Source: Chloranthus sessilifolius
Lineage: Eukaryota > Streptophyta > Magnoliopsida > Chloranthales > Chloranthaceae
Assembly (NCBI GenBank): GCA_021018995.1
Contig: CM037585.1
Coordinates: 129,018,791 to 129,082,790 of the forward strand
Direction: 5' to 3'
DNA: 64,000 nucleotides
Made by a program: the position numbers and the translations under genes. Positions 10,892 to 22,076 of this stretch are shown here, in pieces; the first letter of the stretch is position 1; every line of letters begins with the position of its first letter. The notes under the pieces are model-generated. The model was not told where the DNA came from, searched no databases, and worked only from the letters and a program-made list of their open reading frames with translations.

Positions 10892-11147
10892 TTGATTGAA
10901 CATTTATATTATGTGGGTGTTCTTGTTCTAACTTTCATAATTCATTGTTGCAAGAAAGGTTTATCAACACCATAATTTTGGGTATCTGGCATAAAAACAC
11001 TTTTATACAGGATTATAAACTAGATGAGAACTTTTTTTTTGAACCAAAATGACTACAAAAAAAAAGGTTCCAGCCAAACAGGAGAGGCTCCATTAATTCT
11101 ATACATGCCAAGGAGCATGCATGTGTTATATACACTAAAAGCATAAG
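10892..11147 (-). promoter_or_regulatory. 3' flank of CLASSY gene
   Basis: This short AT-rich stretch downstream of the CLASSY stop codon at 11148 should contain the 3' UTR and poly(A) site. I cannot single out a convincing signal. Confidence 0.35.
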
Positions 11148-13100
11148 TCACTTGGGCAAAATGCAGCTCTTCTCAGAACCAATGGAAACCTCATTTTTCA
11201 TGATCTTATGAAATGCATTTGTTTGATCCTCTTTCACAATCTCCCTTAGGATGTCGTCATCGATGTCATCAACGTTCTTGTGAGCTGAACCCTCGATGCA
11301 CCCGTCGACAAATATCAAACTTGACATCCGCTCCTTCCACACCGACCTCCCATGCTTCTCCTCCTCGAAAGTCCCCTGCATCAACAGTTTGTACACATAA
11401 ACCACTCTCTTCTGACCAGGCCGGAACGCTCGAGCAATAGCTTGCTTTGTCCTTGACGGGTTCCACTCAGTATCCAATAGAACCACCCGCGAAGCTGCCG
11501 TCAAACTAATCCCTTCGGAACATGCCCTGATCGATGCTAGCAATACCCGAGAGTTCCCTCCATTTTCTTCAAACTTATCCATTACTCTTCCACGTTCAAA
11601 TAAGTCTTGCTCCCCGTGTAGCACCAATGTTTCTTCACCCCTCCGCCACCCGAAAACTATCTCAAATATTTTCACGAAGAGATCCATGGGGGGTATGTTA
11701 TGGAAGAAGACCAATACCTTCTCCCCTTCGGTGATGCATCGACTCACAAGGTCAACAACGAACTTCAACTTTGAACCCGTCTTCACATCAGATTCGTATT
11801 TATTGAGCTCCTTCAATTCATCTTCACTGAAGTATTTGCGTACGCAAGCAACCTTTGTTACCAACCAAGGATGTATCGATCCAACGGTGATCAGCAGCTC
11901 CAATTCAAGAGGGCAACTTTTCAGATTCATCGATCGGTGTAGCTTTGGGAGCACTTTTTGTTGAACATCAGTTGAGTTCATTAAGAGAGTATAGCTATGC
12001 AAACCAGGAAGTTTATCTGACTTTGGATCTTCGTGCACGTCTATAAACCCATTTGTAATCTTTCTTAGTACATCAAGTCCCCATTTCCTTTCCTCTTCTA
12101 TGCTAGAATTGATTTTTCTTCCTATTTTTTCAGTGAAAAGCTTTCTCGCAAAATTCTCTTGATTTCCCATGCTCATCCTTCTCCTTTGTTTTCCTTCGCC
12201 ACGGTAGGTGACTCTGGGGTCCAGTTCCCTCACCACCTCAGAAACAAATCTCGGTCGTGCCAAGCAAAGGGTGTTGAAGTATTCTCCGAGATTATTTTGG
12301 AATAGAGTACCAGAGAGCAAAATTCTCAATTCCGTTTTCACTTTCATCAATGCTGCCCTCGCTTTCGATATGGTGCTTCGGGGGTTGTGTCCTTCATCGA
12401 GGATTACAATTCCTGGGCTATTACGTAAGAGTCTTGCCATGTATCTCCTATATTTGCAGCTCAAATTTCCCCGTGTCATGTACCAAAATGATGTGTAACT
12501 CATAAGGAGGATACTAGGGCGTTTATGCCACTTGCAAAATTTCTCAAGGGAGTCCATGAGGTGCGTCACACTTTCATCTAGCCGGAGATTTACGGCAGAT
12601 TCATCACTCTTCTTACCAGCCTTTTCCTTCCTGTAGTCTCTACGAGAAAGGATCTGGTGAACCGGAACCGAGACCTCCCACTTTAAAATTTCCTTGCGCC
12701 AGGCATGGAGTGTGGTTGTTGGAGCCAGTATCAGTGGTCGTTGTCCCGGAAATAATCTCAAGTAGCTGACAAGAAACAAGATCACCGATAGAGTTTTTCC
12801 CGTTCCCGGAGAATGTGAGATTACGCAACCGCCCGTGTTCCCTGATACACTATCCATGTCTCTTGGGTTCAAAGACCCGGAAATGTTTCGCCAGAGAAAT
12901 TCGAAAGCTTTCTTTTGGTGGACATGTAGTTCCATTTTAAGTGGTGGTACTAGACTCCAAACGCTATCACACCCTCCCCATACGGAGCTGCACTTCGAAG
13001 AAATGGCATGGCTGAAAAGTTCGGAATCCAAATCACTATACTCCTTCAGTTCGTTTTTCTTACATTCCTCCTTGCTTCGGATCCAAACGGGGCTTTGAAC
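11148..13100 (-). CDS. CLASSY exon 5, SNF2 helicase core and stop
   Basis: The 1953-nt exon starts after an acceptor (tttatag) with VQSPVWIRSKEE and ends GSEKSCILPK plus TGA. It carries the entire ATPase: Walker A SPGTGKT, DEGHNPRS box, LSGT motif III, C-lobe LLASIRACSEGISLTAASRV and motif VI RAFRPGQKRVVYVYKL. The apparent start at 13031 is only a TTG inside the exon. The true reading frame is open to 13100. Confidence 0.93.
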   Translation of the reverse strand, partial: VQSPVWIRSKEECKKNELKEYSDLDSELFSHAISSKCSSVWGGCDSVWSLVPPLKMELHVHQKKAFEFLWRNISGSLNPRDMDSVSGNTGGCVISHSPGTGKTLSVILFLVSYLRLFPGQRPLILAPTTTLHAWRKEILKWEVSVPVHQILSRRDYRKEKAGKKSDESAVNLRLDESVTHLMDSLEKFCKWHKRPSILLMSYTSFWYMTRGNLSCKYRRYMARLLRNSPGIVILDEGHNPRSTISKARAALMKVKTELRILLSGTLFQNNLGEYFNTLCLARPRFVSEVVRELDPRVTYRGEGKQRRRMSMGNQENFARKLFTEKIGRKINSSIEEERKWGLDVLRKITNGFIDVHEDPKSDKLPGLHSYTLLMNSTDVQQKVLPKLHRSMNLKSCPLELELLITVGSIHPWLVTKVACVRKYFSEDELKELNKYESDVKTGSKLKFVVDLVSRCITEGEKVLVFFHNIPPMDLFVKIFEIVFGWRRGEETLVLHGEQDLFERGRVMDKFEENGGNSRVLLASIRACSEGISLTAASRVVLLDTEWNPSRTKQAIARAFRPGQKRVVYVYKLLMQGTFEEEKHGRSVWKERMSSLIFVDGCIEGSAHKNVDDIDDDILREIVKEDQTNAFHKIMKNEVSIGSEKSCILPK

Positions 13101-16100
13101 CTATAAAGTAAAATCATGCTAAAATTAGACAATGATCGAGCCATAGTAACGGATTTTGAATCAGAAAAAGTAGTTTCTTTTTTGGGTTGAAATCACTTAC
13201 AAAGGGTGGTGTCACGTATTTTATTTCGGTTCTCACGAAGTTGCATATTTGACATATAATCCCGATTTCTTCATCCAGTTTGTACTCATGTGGGCATGGT
13301 TCCCTTACACTGTCACTTGAACTATTTGCAGCCACATCGGAGAAATTTATGATTGATTCCTGAAAAAAATTTGATGTCACTGAAGCAGCAAACTGTACAT
13401 AATAGAAATAACCTCAAGCTCAATTGAAATGGAGTATCTGCCTTTCATGATATAAATGTTTAAATTGTTTTACTTTAAACTCTTTTTCACAAGGTCAGGC
13501 AGCAAGACCACTTCCATAATATAAGGTAATTTCAGTCCATCTTTGAAGATTAATTTCTTTATCATATTTAAAAGGATCCAACTCTCCTGACCATCATTTA
13601 AACAACGTACAACACGGTGTTTAAATGATCTTATACCATCAATGGTTTAAGATGTGGGTTATCCATACCGTCAAAGTCATAGATCCTAGTTGACGTGCAT
13701 CGGGCCCAAAAAAGTGTTTTAGGGAGATTTAAACCATCTGATTTGTGGACGATAATATCACCTGACATGTTTCTTTGGACTGAGACATGTTCCAATGATA
13801 AATTCCCGCTTGGACAATTTAGATTGATCACAATTGTGCACCCTATGGCACAATGATAAACCACACTTCAATGCTGTGAGATAAAAAGTCAAATTTAATG
13901 GTATAAGATCATTTAAACACCATTTTCGTGTTTAAATGTCAGTCAGGAGCCACTATCCCTATTTAAACGCTGCCACTATTGTTTTAGTGGGATTCAACAT
14001 GCCTAATTTTTTCATATATTTCTATTTACAGATTCACAAGCATACTCCCTTGTGACAAGAAGTGAGGAAACAATACACATGGCTAAGATGTGCAAGCTAA
14101 GTTGGATGTGTGACGTAACAAGAAAGTTACAATTAAGAATGAGTACATAAGTTGAGGGGTGACCATAGTAAAAATAAAAGAGAAAACTAAGAAGTGACGT
14201 TTGAATTGACACAAAGATTGGAGGTCGAACGAGTGGTGGCTGATCTAGAGGCAGAATTCTTTGGTGCTAGTGCTAAAGGTTTTGAAAAAGAACAAAATAG
14301 GGGGTCAAAGGTATGGAAAGAGATGCATACTCTGGCAGAGAGATTTCTTAAAGAAAGGAGAACGGGATAAATCACCTCCACAAGCAGATATCCGCAATGA
14401 AGACTTAAAGGACTACATTGTTCATATTAAGATATATTACAAGAGTGTAAGCCCCCTTTATATAGAAAATATAGGACAAAAGGTTACTCCTAAATGAGGT
14501 GATACTAAGCCCACTCCCTAACTAGACACATAGACAAACGACTTATATTATCTCCAACACTCCCCCTCAAGTTGGAGTATCCATAATATGGATGCCCAAC
14601 TTGCCAAAAAATACATAAAGGATACATGTTTATATCATTATCTCCTCCTAATTTGATAGGTTCACAACACAACAACATGATCCAACACCTTGCATCCAAG
14701 TGACAAAGAGCAATAGCAATGCTCTGCAAACACTTGCCCTCACTAACAACAATGATTTGGTGCAACACCTTGCACTAAAGTGGCCATGGAACCATCCCAT
14801 AGACCAAACAAATGACTAAACACTTGACCTATAACATGTTCTTGGCACAAGGACATAGGGAATTGAAGCAGTATAGTTTTATGGGTTTTCTCTCCACTAC
14901 TGATCTTACTCAAGCTGTCTCCGGCAATTACAGTAACTGAAGACAGGAAAAGGTCAAATCGTGGAAAAGATTAAGTGATTATGTCGGTCGGTCCTCTTCA
15001 CGTCGCAGTCTTCCATGAACCCCAGCCCCATACAACTCTAAAGGATAAATCACCTCCACAAGCATATATCCACAACCACAGGACTTACAAATCCATCAGC
15101 CACCATCCCTCCTCTTTTATTATTATTTTATTCTCTCTTTTTTTGTTTTTTTGAGTTACTACATGAGAACATGGCAGTATAGGACAGTAAAACAACACAA
15201 GATATGAGTACAACTCCTAGACATGAAATACAAGTCACTGTGACCCATAAAAATCAAGGTGCATCCCTGCATGTCAGTACACCAGCCATCACACTAACTA
15301 TATCCTTATACAATAAACTAAATCGACTTTCATGATATATCGTATCATACCATCCCAGCATCCACAGCTCGACCTCCATCATTCATCGTGTTCAACCATA
15401 AGATATCCCACGAGCAATAAGATGTAGTCTACTATTTTCGGCAGCAAAAAATCACAATAAGAGATCGGCAACACCCAAGGTTTCTGATATTTTACGGCAC
15501 AGATAAATGATTTCCAGATCTTCACACAAAAAACCTTCATGATTCCCTTTACAGAAATTCAAATCACATAAAACTTGGGTTTAGTAGAAATGAGAAAACC
15601 GATCAACCCTTTGTCGATCTCGCAGGTACTCTAACTTCACAAACATCAGTGTCACGGAATACTGATATTTGACGAAATCTATATGCATCATGAAAAACAT
15701 TTCAGACTCTATGATAGAGAATAAAAAATCAAAGGTGAAAAAATAAAAGTGCTCCTCAGAGGATTATGATCCAAATCTGATCCTTTTTGTTACCATCCAA
15801 GCTCAACCTTTGACTTGGGGCTGGCGTCAGCAACTTCCCTTTTTTTTCCTTTCTTTGTTTTTTATTTTTTTGATAGGTCCTTTCTTTGTTCTTCTTTTCT
15901 TCCATAGCTTACATGCAATAGCAGTCCACGGAAGCCAGTAACAACTCACAACTGTCGCCCTCTTCTCTCTTTTTCATATGTTTTTTTTCATGGCTGCCTA
16001 CAACATCAACCTCTTCTCTCTTCTTGTCTTCCTTCTTCATTACTGCTACAGCACATCATCTCCTATTTTTCTCCGTTCACATCTTCTTAGCATCTCCTCC

Positions 16101-19100
16101 TATTCCCCCTCTCAAACAAAATCCAAATAGATAGCGAGGGAAACAACACACATCCAAGACAAGGTAGGATGGCTGCAACTCAAGAAAAAATAAGGCTGCA
16201 ATAGCATAAAATGGGAACCCTAGAAAAAGGTAAAAGGAGAAAATATATTCGAAAACAAGAACTATGGAACAAAAATGGTTTCCGATTTCTGATGCACAAA
16301 TATCCTTCAATGTCATGATGTGCAGAGTATGCATAAGGGAAACCAACTCAAGATAACGTGAAGGACGCACGGGATCGACCACCTCTGATACCCTGTAGAA
16401 ATCTAGAACAAGAAATATAAAAGATAAATTTAATTTAAACTAAACCATTATTGGATAAAAGAATTGGAAGGAGAAAGATTGATGCCGAAGGAAGAGAAGA
16501 GAGATTAGTGAACACTTAAGGGACTCCATTATTGATATTAGATATCTTACAAGAGTGACATAAGTCCCCTTTATATAAAGGAGACATAGGACAAAAAGTT
16601 ACGCCTAAATGAGGTGGGACTAAATTAAAAAAATTAGGGCTAGGTTTAGGAGAGGAAGAAGGAGAAGAGCGAAGAGAGATGGAGAAAATTAGGGCTGCAT
16701 TCATAGCACACATCCCAGTGCATTAAGCCTTTACATCTAATCTATTACATCATGGATCTCGAGACTACAAAAACATAAAGAAATACCAGGTAAGTGTCTC
16801 CACTTACCCCACACATACCCAAAATAGCTACGGACACCCCTACTCGTAAAATTACATTTCTCTACACTAAATCCACACCTTAACTAGACACATGGACACA
16901 CAACTTATATTGTCTCCAACAAATACCATGCCCTCTTATCTAGACATTCATATCATGTGTTAGGTATGCGATGAAAAGTTATAAATCATAGCACTCACCG
17001 AAGTCAAGGTAATGTTAAATTCTCATTACAGGCCATGGTCAATTCCTATGCTCTTATAACATGAAATTGAATTCGTATTAGCACTACCAAATCCCGGATA
17101 GAATATTAAAAAAACTCCCACTGTTTATAACTACCCATAGTGCACCAAAGATGAAGTAATAAATGTACAAGTCAGGGAGAGAACTTCAAGGCATAAGGTT
17201 TCAAATATCTTTAATTAAAAAGAGGTCTAATACATTAAGTAATAAATGTACAATTGACCATAGATAAGGGAGAGAAAACTTCAAGAACTAAGGGCCTCAA
17301 ATATTATTCATTAAAGAGAGGTCTACATCAATGTGTACTGTAAAATACCCTTTGAAGGACACAAGATCTAACACATAGATTGTGCAATCAATATGGGTTT
17401 TACTACTTTCAATCTCTCATAAATTACAGGGTATGCCAGGCCAAAACCCATAAATAAAATATCATATTGAAAAGAACAAGCATGATGAAATTTCAGAAGA
17501 TCACCCACCTGCTTTTCTTTGAAGAAAGAAAGTGCACCCATTGCATTCTCCATCTCTTTCCACAAATCTTCATGCTCTAAACTTTCTACATGATCGTCAA
17601 TAGGTGGTGTCCAATTGAACACCAAGGGTACTTTTTCTGCTTGGATTGATTCCCACTGAGAAACTACAAGTGGTGGTTGTCTCTCAATCTCATACTCGAT
17701 ATTCTTCATGCTCCTTTCTATCATTTCCTTGCACACATATTCATTCAAAAAGTTCCTTATTCTCCTCCTCTTTGGCTTTGACGAAAAATAGCCTGTTTGA
17801 TGTGCACCTGAAGAAATTCCTCCTCGGCGTTTTTTATTGGAACCCTTCGGCATGAAGTTCCGTTTGGAGCATTTGGCGTCACAATTTCTTTTCCTCTTTG
17901 ACCCTAAAGAAAAATAGCTTGTGTGATGTGAACCCGAAGAGCTCCTTCCTCCTCGACATTCTTCATTGGAACCTTTCTGCTTCGTACGATCTTTTGAAAA
18001 TCTTTGCTGATACCCACTGATGTCTGCTACACCCGGGATTTCAGAAAAAGATTCCTTTTCTCTCCTCTCGGATCTTTTCTTTTTTGGTATTCCTGGAAGG
18101 CTGCTTTGACAATTGTGACTGATATGGCGAGACTGGGTTGAGTTTGGCACTTCCCGGGAAAGCGGATTAACCTTTATAGCAGGCAGGAGACTATTACAAT
18201 AGCTTGTCTCATTCCTCTTCTGATGACTATTATATGTACTTATAACCTTTGCACAATTCTTAGAAGGTTTATATTTATGTATGCTTTGATTAAATGAACC
18301 CGAATCAACTTCCAGCATGGTGGTACCCGAAATGTTGTCCCATTGAGCCATCTTTTCACCTTGAATCAGCTGCTTTTGACAGTCACTATTTATTGAAACG
18401 CTGCTATCAACCCAAATCAATAAGTCATCAGGATTGGCTAACAGAAACTCAGGTGTCGTTTCATGTTGTTTCCTGGGTTTAAGCCGGTAACTCTTCACAC
18501 TTGATGATCCATTAAAGCTGACAAAACGATCTGGTGGTAACTTTAGGCGTTTAGAGCGCCTTAACTGTATCAAAATATCTGATTCATTTTCCAGCAGATC
18601 ATATATCGAATCAACATCAATGACATCATCTGGGGAGATCATGGGTTCAGAAACCGCAGGGCTAAAGGTTCCAACCTTAGGTTGCATAATTCGGTTCTTC
18701 CTTTCGAAGGTTATGCAATTCATAATTTCAACTGAGCCGCCACATACATCTTTATTTCTATGATCGCTCTCTTCATTTTGCTCATCCTTAAGAATATGAT
18801 AAACAATCTCCTTTTGCACCATTTTTATATCGGTATCTATACCCTTTAAAATAGACAGAACAAGCAAATACGAAGCTTCATGTAAGATTGTGCCACTGAA
18901 CATACTTTTATGCGAGGAAGGGCAGTCTTCAGAAGCCCCCCAAGGGTTGATTCTATATTGTTGATTTTTCCTGCTCCTTTTTTGGAGGATGGCAATATTT
19001 TTAATTGTTACATCTTGGGTCCTGCTGCTAAGTATGCCTTGCTTTAGGCCAACTGGGTCTTGATTTTTGTAGACACTAACAGAAAACCGACAGGTGCACT

Positions 19101-20256
19101 GATACTCGTGAGGCTTTCTCTCAATCAAAATTATTTTTGCATCAAGCCATACCTACATAAGAAACAATTTCTGATGACCAAGTGGAAAATAATATTTCAA
19201 TCCAAAGTATGGCACATAGTAAGAAGGTTATGCAAGTTATATATGAAAAATGGGAGTGGATATTTTAAGAATGCTCGAAAAATTGGTGTTGAAGTAAATA
19301 GAACCCGCAGAAACATTTGGAAGAGCTACACAATTATAAGTAACCTTGGTTTAGTTCTTTTCAAACTTGCAACTTACAACAGCACTAAGAGGCCACAAAA
19401 TAAATTTGCAAAGCTATTAGAAGTTGTAAGACTTAGTATAAGGTACCTAAGCAAATGCCAGCAGCGGTACTCAGGGTCAATCTCAAACCAACTGCCTTGG
19501 CAAATGTGCTGATAATTTTGAGCACAAAATCAGTGAAAGGTCAAAGTGGACTACAGTATTTGTGTGCCCATAAACAGCAGTGCATTTCCCAAAGGCTTGA
19601 TCATTTGGACAAAAGGAGATTGACCCAACTGCCACCGCTGTCACTCGTGTCGGGTACCTAATACCAGCTCAAATTGTAACATTACCGGATGTAGATTTTC
19701 CCCTAGCGAAGTTGCAGCATTTGAATAGGCTGAAAGTACACATATATCAATACCAGGCCTTAAGAAGAAGTGGCAATCAGATTCTCTTGCTTTTCTTGAA
19801 CGTAGACGAATATTTCCAATAAGGACTTTCTCCTCTATTTCGGATCCAAGGTGTTCAACATGCACGGTCATACTTCCATTCTTGATTCTGACATAATCTA
19901 TGCCCCGCCATGAGCCATTATGAAATACCTCGAATGCTGCAATTCAATCCTAGAAATATGAGCACTTCCCAGTATTTAAATAGAAATCATAAGACACGGG
20001 ACTATGCAAAGTATCGTAAATATTTAGGAAACCATTTTTCGAAAGCATTGAAACTGAAATCCTCTCTCCCTCTCGCTCTCTTTCTCTCTCCCTCCCCCTC
20101 CTCTCCCTCCCTCCCTCCCTCTGACAGAGCTCTATTTGGCAACTCAACTGATTAACTGAGTTGAGACAATTGACAAAACCAAAAATGTGAATGATTCTAA
20201 TGCTTACAAAGTGCATCAATTGGATGGCCGGGCCGAAACAAATTTCTTTTCACCAT
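11148..20256 (-). CDS. CLASSY3/4-like SNF2 chromatin remodeller, complete five-exon gene
   Basis: Joining 20256-20208, 19936-19686, 19152-17509, 13359-13201 and 13100-11148 gives 1351 codons plus a stop. All junctions are GT/AG and in phase. The protein starts MVKRNLFRPGHPIDAL and continues FEVFHNGSWRGIDYVRI (residues 18-34), an N-terminal block typical of plant CLASSY proteins; RKARESDCHFFLRPGIDICV follows. Exon 3 is a long basic, low-complexity linker. The CPHEYKLDEEIGIICQIC zinc-like block comes just before the SNF2 core. Helicase motifs: GTGKT (about 800-804), DEGH (936-939), LSGTLFQNN (963-971), RAFRPGQ (1258-1264). The length is near Arabidopsis CLSY3 (about 1.4 kaa). Known: CLASSY proteins recruit Pol IV in RNA-directed DNA methylation and select target loci. 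An in-frame TGA three codons upstream of the ATG supports the start. I cannot tell CLSY3 from CLSY4. Confidence 0.9.
13201..13359 (-). CDS. CLASSY exon 4, Cys-rich block before SNF2 core
   Basis: The 159-nt exon has acceptor ttttttcag (13360) and donor GTAAGT (13200). It encodes ESIINFSDVAANSS, then CPHEYKLDEEIGIICQIC, then VRTEIKYVTPPF. The Cys/His arrangement (CPH, CQIC) is conserved in CLASSY proteins. Phase 0 on both sides. Confidence 0.9.
13573..13959. mobile_element. hAT-type fold-back MITE with 8-bp TSD in CLASSY intron 4
   Basis: The arms are inverted: the left arm has ctctcctgaccatcatttaaac, then gtgtttaaatgatcttatacc; the right arm has ggtataagatcatttaaacacc, then ttaaatgtcagtcaggag. 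The 8-mer tatttaaa lies at both ends (13565-13572 and 13960-13967). No coding capacity is seen. The target is AT-rich, so chance identity of the flanks is possible but unlikely with matching inverted ends. Confidence 0.75.
14038..14175 (+). pseudogene. Short RTE-LINE fragment
   Basis: The words cacatggctaagatgtgcaag, then ttggatgtgtgacgtaacaagaaag match the plant RTE C-terminal motif (VAEMRMLRWMCGHTRKDK) seen in fuller form at 22440. Only about 45 codons are present, and they are out of frame with stops. Confidence 0.5.
14395..14559 (-). repeat. 3' LTR (resolved part) of non-autonomous element
   Basis: The start at 14559 follows the polypurine tract at 14560-14571. Similarity to the 5' LTR is clear down to about 14395 and then fades. 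A phrase gataaatcacctccacaag at 14367 recurs at 15044 in the internal region, so the end has been rearranged. Confidence 0.6.
16394..16921 (-). repeat. 5' LTR of non-autonomous element
   Basis: 528 bp, with TG...CA ends in minus orientation and the tRNA-like primer site next to it at 16381-16393. A TATA-like box lies at about 16570 on the minus strand. Confidence 0.68.
17509..19152 (-). CDS. CLASSY exon 3, linker region
   Basis: The 1644-nt exon (548 codons) has acceptor tatgtag before GTATGG and donor CAG|GTGGGT. It begins VWLDAKIILIERKPHEYQC (family block), then a region of charged and Ser-rich sequence with three KRKR/KKRR-type basic patches (possible nuclear localisation signals), and ends LEHEDLWKEMENAMGALSF. 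The middle is poorly conserved in the family, so the exact protein length rests on splice phase rather than homology. Confidence 0.88.
19686..19936 (-). CDS. CLASSY exon 2, N-terminal conserved domain
   Basis: The 251-nt exon has a ttgcag acceptor and GTAATG donor. It encodes FEVFHNGSWRGIDYVRIKNG, then MTVHVEHLGSEIEEK, then RKARESDCHFFLRPGIDICV. The first base pair completes a codon split after exon 1. It continues in phase 0 into VWLDAKI. Confidence 0.88.
20050..20122 (+). repeat. Pyrimidine-rich (CT/CCT)n tract in CLASSY intron 1
   Basis: About 70 bp of CT/CCCT runs within the 271-bp intron 1 (19937-20207). On the minus-strand transcript it is a purine (GA)n run. Confidence 0.8.
20208..20256 (-). 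CDS. CLASSY exon 1 with start codon
   Basis: This 49-nt exon encodes MVKRNLFRPGHPIDAL plus one base, with donor GTAAGC at 20207. It is preceded in frame by TGA. The HPID phrase before PFEVF/SFEVF is a family feature, which makes this short exon credible. Confidence 0.8.
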
Positions 20257-22068
20257 CGTAGTTCAACAAGGCAGCTCGACTCCTTGAATGCTAAGTACTT
20301 CAATCAGCAGCCTGTGCATAACATTCCTAGAATCCACTGAAACAATATATTAAGGCTTAGGAATAAAAAAATAGCATCCAAAATATATGAAACTCATTAA
20401 ATATACAAACTTTTCAATCCTTCTAAGCAGGACAGAACATAGGTAAATGAAGAGATCCTCCTTTTATTAAGGTTACTTGACCATCAACCCATCCAATTAA
20501 CTTACGATTAGTTCATTTTAAAGGACTAAATCTTTAACATAAGTATACTCCTCACCAAAGAAAAATCAATTGCTGATAACACTTCCCTATTTTTGTTCTC
20601 GGGTTCACATATGTGGGCCCCTCATTTAGGAATGACGTCACTATGGCACCACGGTACCATTTGGGTGATCAAATTGTCTCCCATGGTTGTCAAACCTCCC
20701 AACTCTCAAGTTCTCCTCTTCCTATCTCCTATGGTGGTGACATGGCATGAGGGCACATCAAATTTGGTCTCCCACGTGTTGGGAAATTTCTTTTTCCTTG
20801 CACTTGAGGAATTCTTCACTCTCCAACCACTACTTTGTGGCATATTCATCCCTATGATATGGGTCCAAAAACCCAAAGGGGAATTGTTAGGTTCCCTTTC
20901 TCGCAAGATGGAATATTTTTCATTCTGTTACCTGTGCTAAAGTTTGAACCCAAAAGCCAACTTTGAGTGTCATAATTTTCTTGGGGTTGATCATTAGTTA
21001 CTAAAAGTGCCATGTTGCGAAACAGAGTATAGGGGCAGGAACAAAAACATAAACTAATAATAAGCCATTTTATGATATAAAGGTTCTAGTAATTGTAAAA
21101 TTTTGAGGTAGGAGCAACACCTTGAGTTCAAGATCCTTACGATTATAGGTTAATCATAAATGACAATTCTACCATTTTTTTCTACATTTTCAAGGTACCT
21201 CCTCAATTTTTTATTTTAAAAAATCAATAAAGGAAAAAAAAAAAAAAAGACAGTGAGACCATATTCACAGGACAAGCAATAGACACACCTGACCAATGAA
21301 CACATATAGACGCCAAAGCAAAAAAGGGTTCCAAATGACCCTTGACAGTGATAAGGCTTAAACCAACAAAACCCACAATCCAGCCTAGGGACAGTGATCA
21401 ATAAGGGATCCCAACCTACGGTCAGGGATCACTGAGGTAACTCTCATCATACTCCTGGATATGTTAGGTGAGGATTCTTTGCTTTTGGTTAATAAGAATC
21501 ACTATTTATGTTTCCAATAGAGCTCTCCTCTCCCTTTGAATAGGAGACTTCTCCTCTAATGGCTTTTTACGAGTATTTCTTTTATCAACTAGTTTCGAAT
21601 TTTCTATATACTTTTGATCATCTCTCTCATCCTAAGGCATGGAACCATCTGAATGGCCCCACCTTGTGGGTTGCTTGAACTCAATTTTGACGGCCACAAC
21701 AATGACAACAGTAGTTCGATTTGGGTTTGGTGGAGTGGGTTGGGGGAAGGGATGCTTTCTTATGCTTTTATTTTCCCTAAAGAGTACTATAGAAGCAATG
21801 ATAAGTGTACTGAGGCATTAGGTACATACAAAGGATTTCATTAGGACAATTTCAATCAAAGGTAGCACCTTGAACGCAATTCTCCATGTAAAAACGGAAT
21901 CTTCCCCTACTAGGTGTTCACTCCATCGTTTCAAGAAATTGATCAATATAGGAAACTAGTTTTGGTTTGGAGCATTACTCAAACTAAAAAAGATCAATAT
22001 AATGCTTTAAAACTTTCAAATTCTCATATAAAATGCAAGGATTTCATAGCATGGGATCAAATCCCACC
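20257..22068. other. No gene recognised; CLASSY upstream region at its start
   Basis: The first few hundred bases should hold the CLASSY promoter (minus strand). Reading frames at 20593 (115 codons) and 21639 have no recognisable domain and overlap simple sequence. A poly(A) run lies at 21235-21248. I see no clear TATA box to single out. Confidence 0.5.
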
Positions 22069-22076
22069 TTACTACT

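Larger units (their letters stand above)
14395..16921 (-). mobile_element. Non-autonomous copia-like LTR element in CLASSY intron 4
   Basis: In minus orientation the 5' LTR is 16921-16394 (TGTTGGAGACAATATAAG ... TTTCTACA). It is followed directly by a primer-binding-like GGGTATCAGAGG (complement of initiator tRNA-Met). The 3' LTR starts at 14559 with the same TGTTGGAGATAATATAAG, directly after a polypurine tract CTTGAGGGGGAG. The two LTRs match well for about 165 bp, including the TATATAAAGG promoter block, but the 5' copy carries an extra block of about 200 bp (roughly 16625-16860) absent from the 3' copy. The far end of the 3' LTR is not resolved. No gag-pol is encoded in the 1.8 kb between. 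Confidence 0.72.
13360..17508 (-). other. CLASSY intron 4, 4.1 kb, transposon-filled
   Basis: Bounded by donor GTGGGT after 17509 and acceptor at 13360. It contains a hAT-type MITE (13573-13959), an RTE scrap (about 14038-14175) and a non-autonomous LTR element (to 16921). The rest is unremarkable AT-rich DNA. I found no extra exon, and the protein reads smoothly from FKEKQ to ESIIN across it. Confidence 0.8.

Noticed and set aside
20593-20940. 115-codon plus-strand ORF upstream of CLASSY
   Set aside because: No domain, unusual composition, no splice or homology support.
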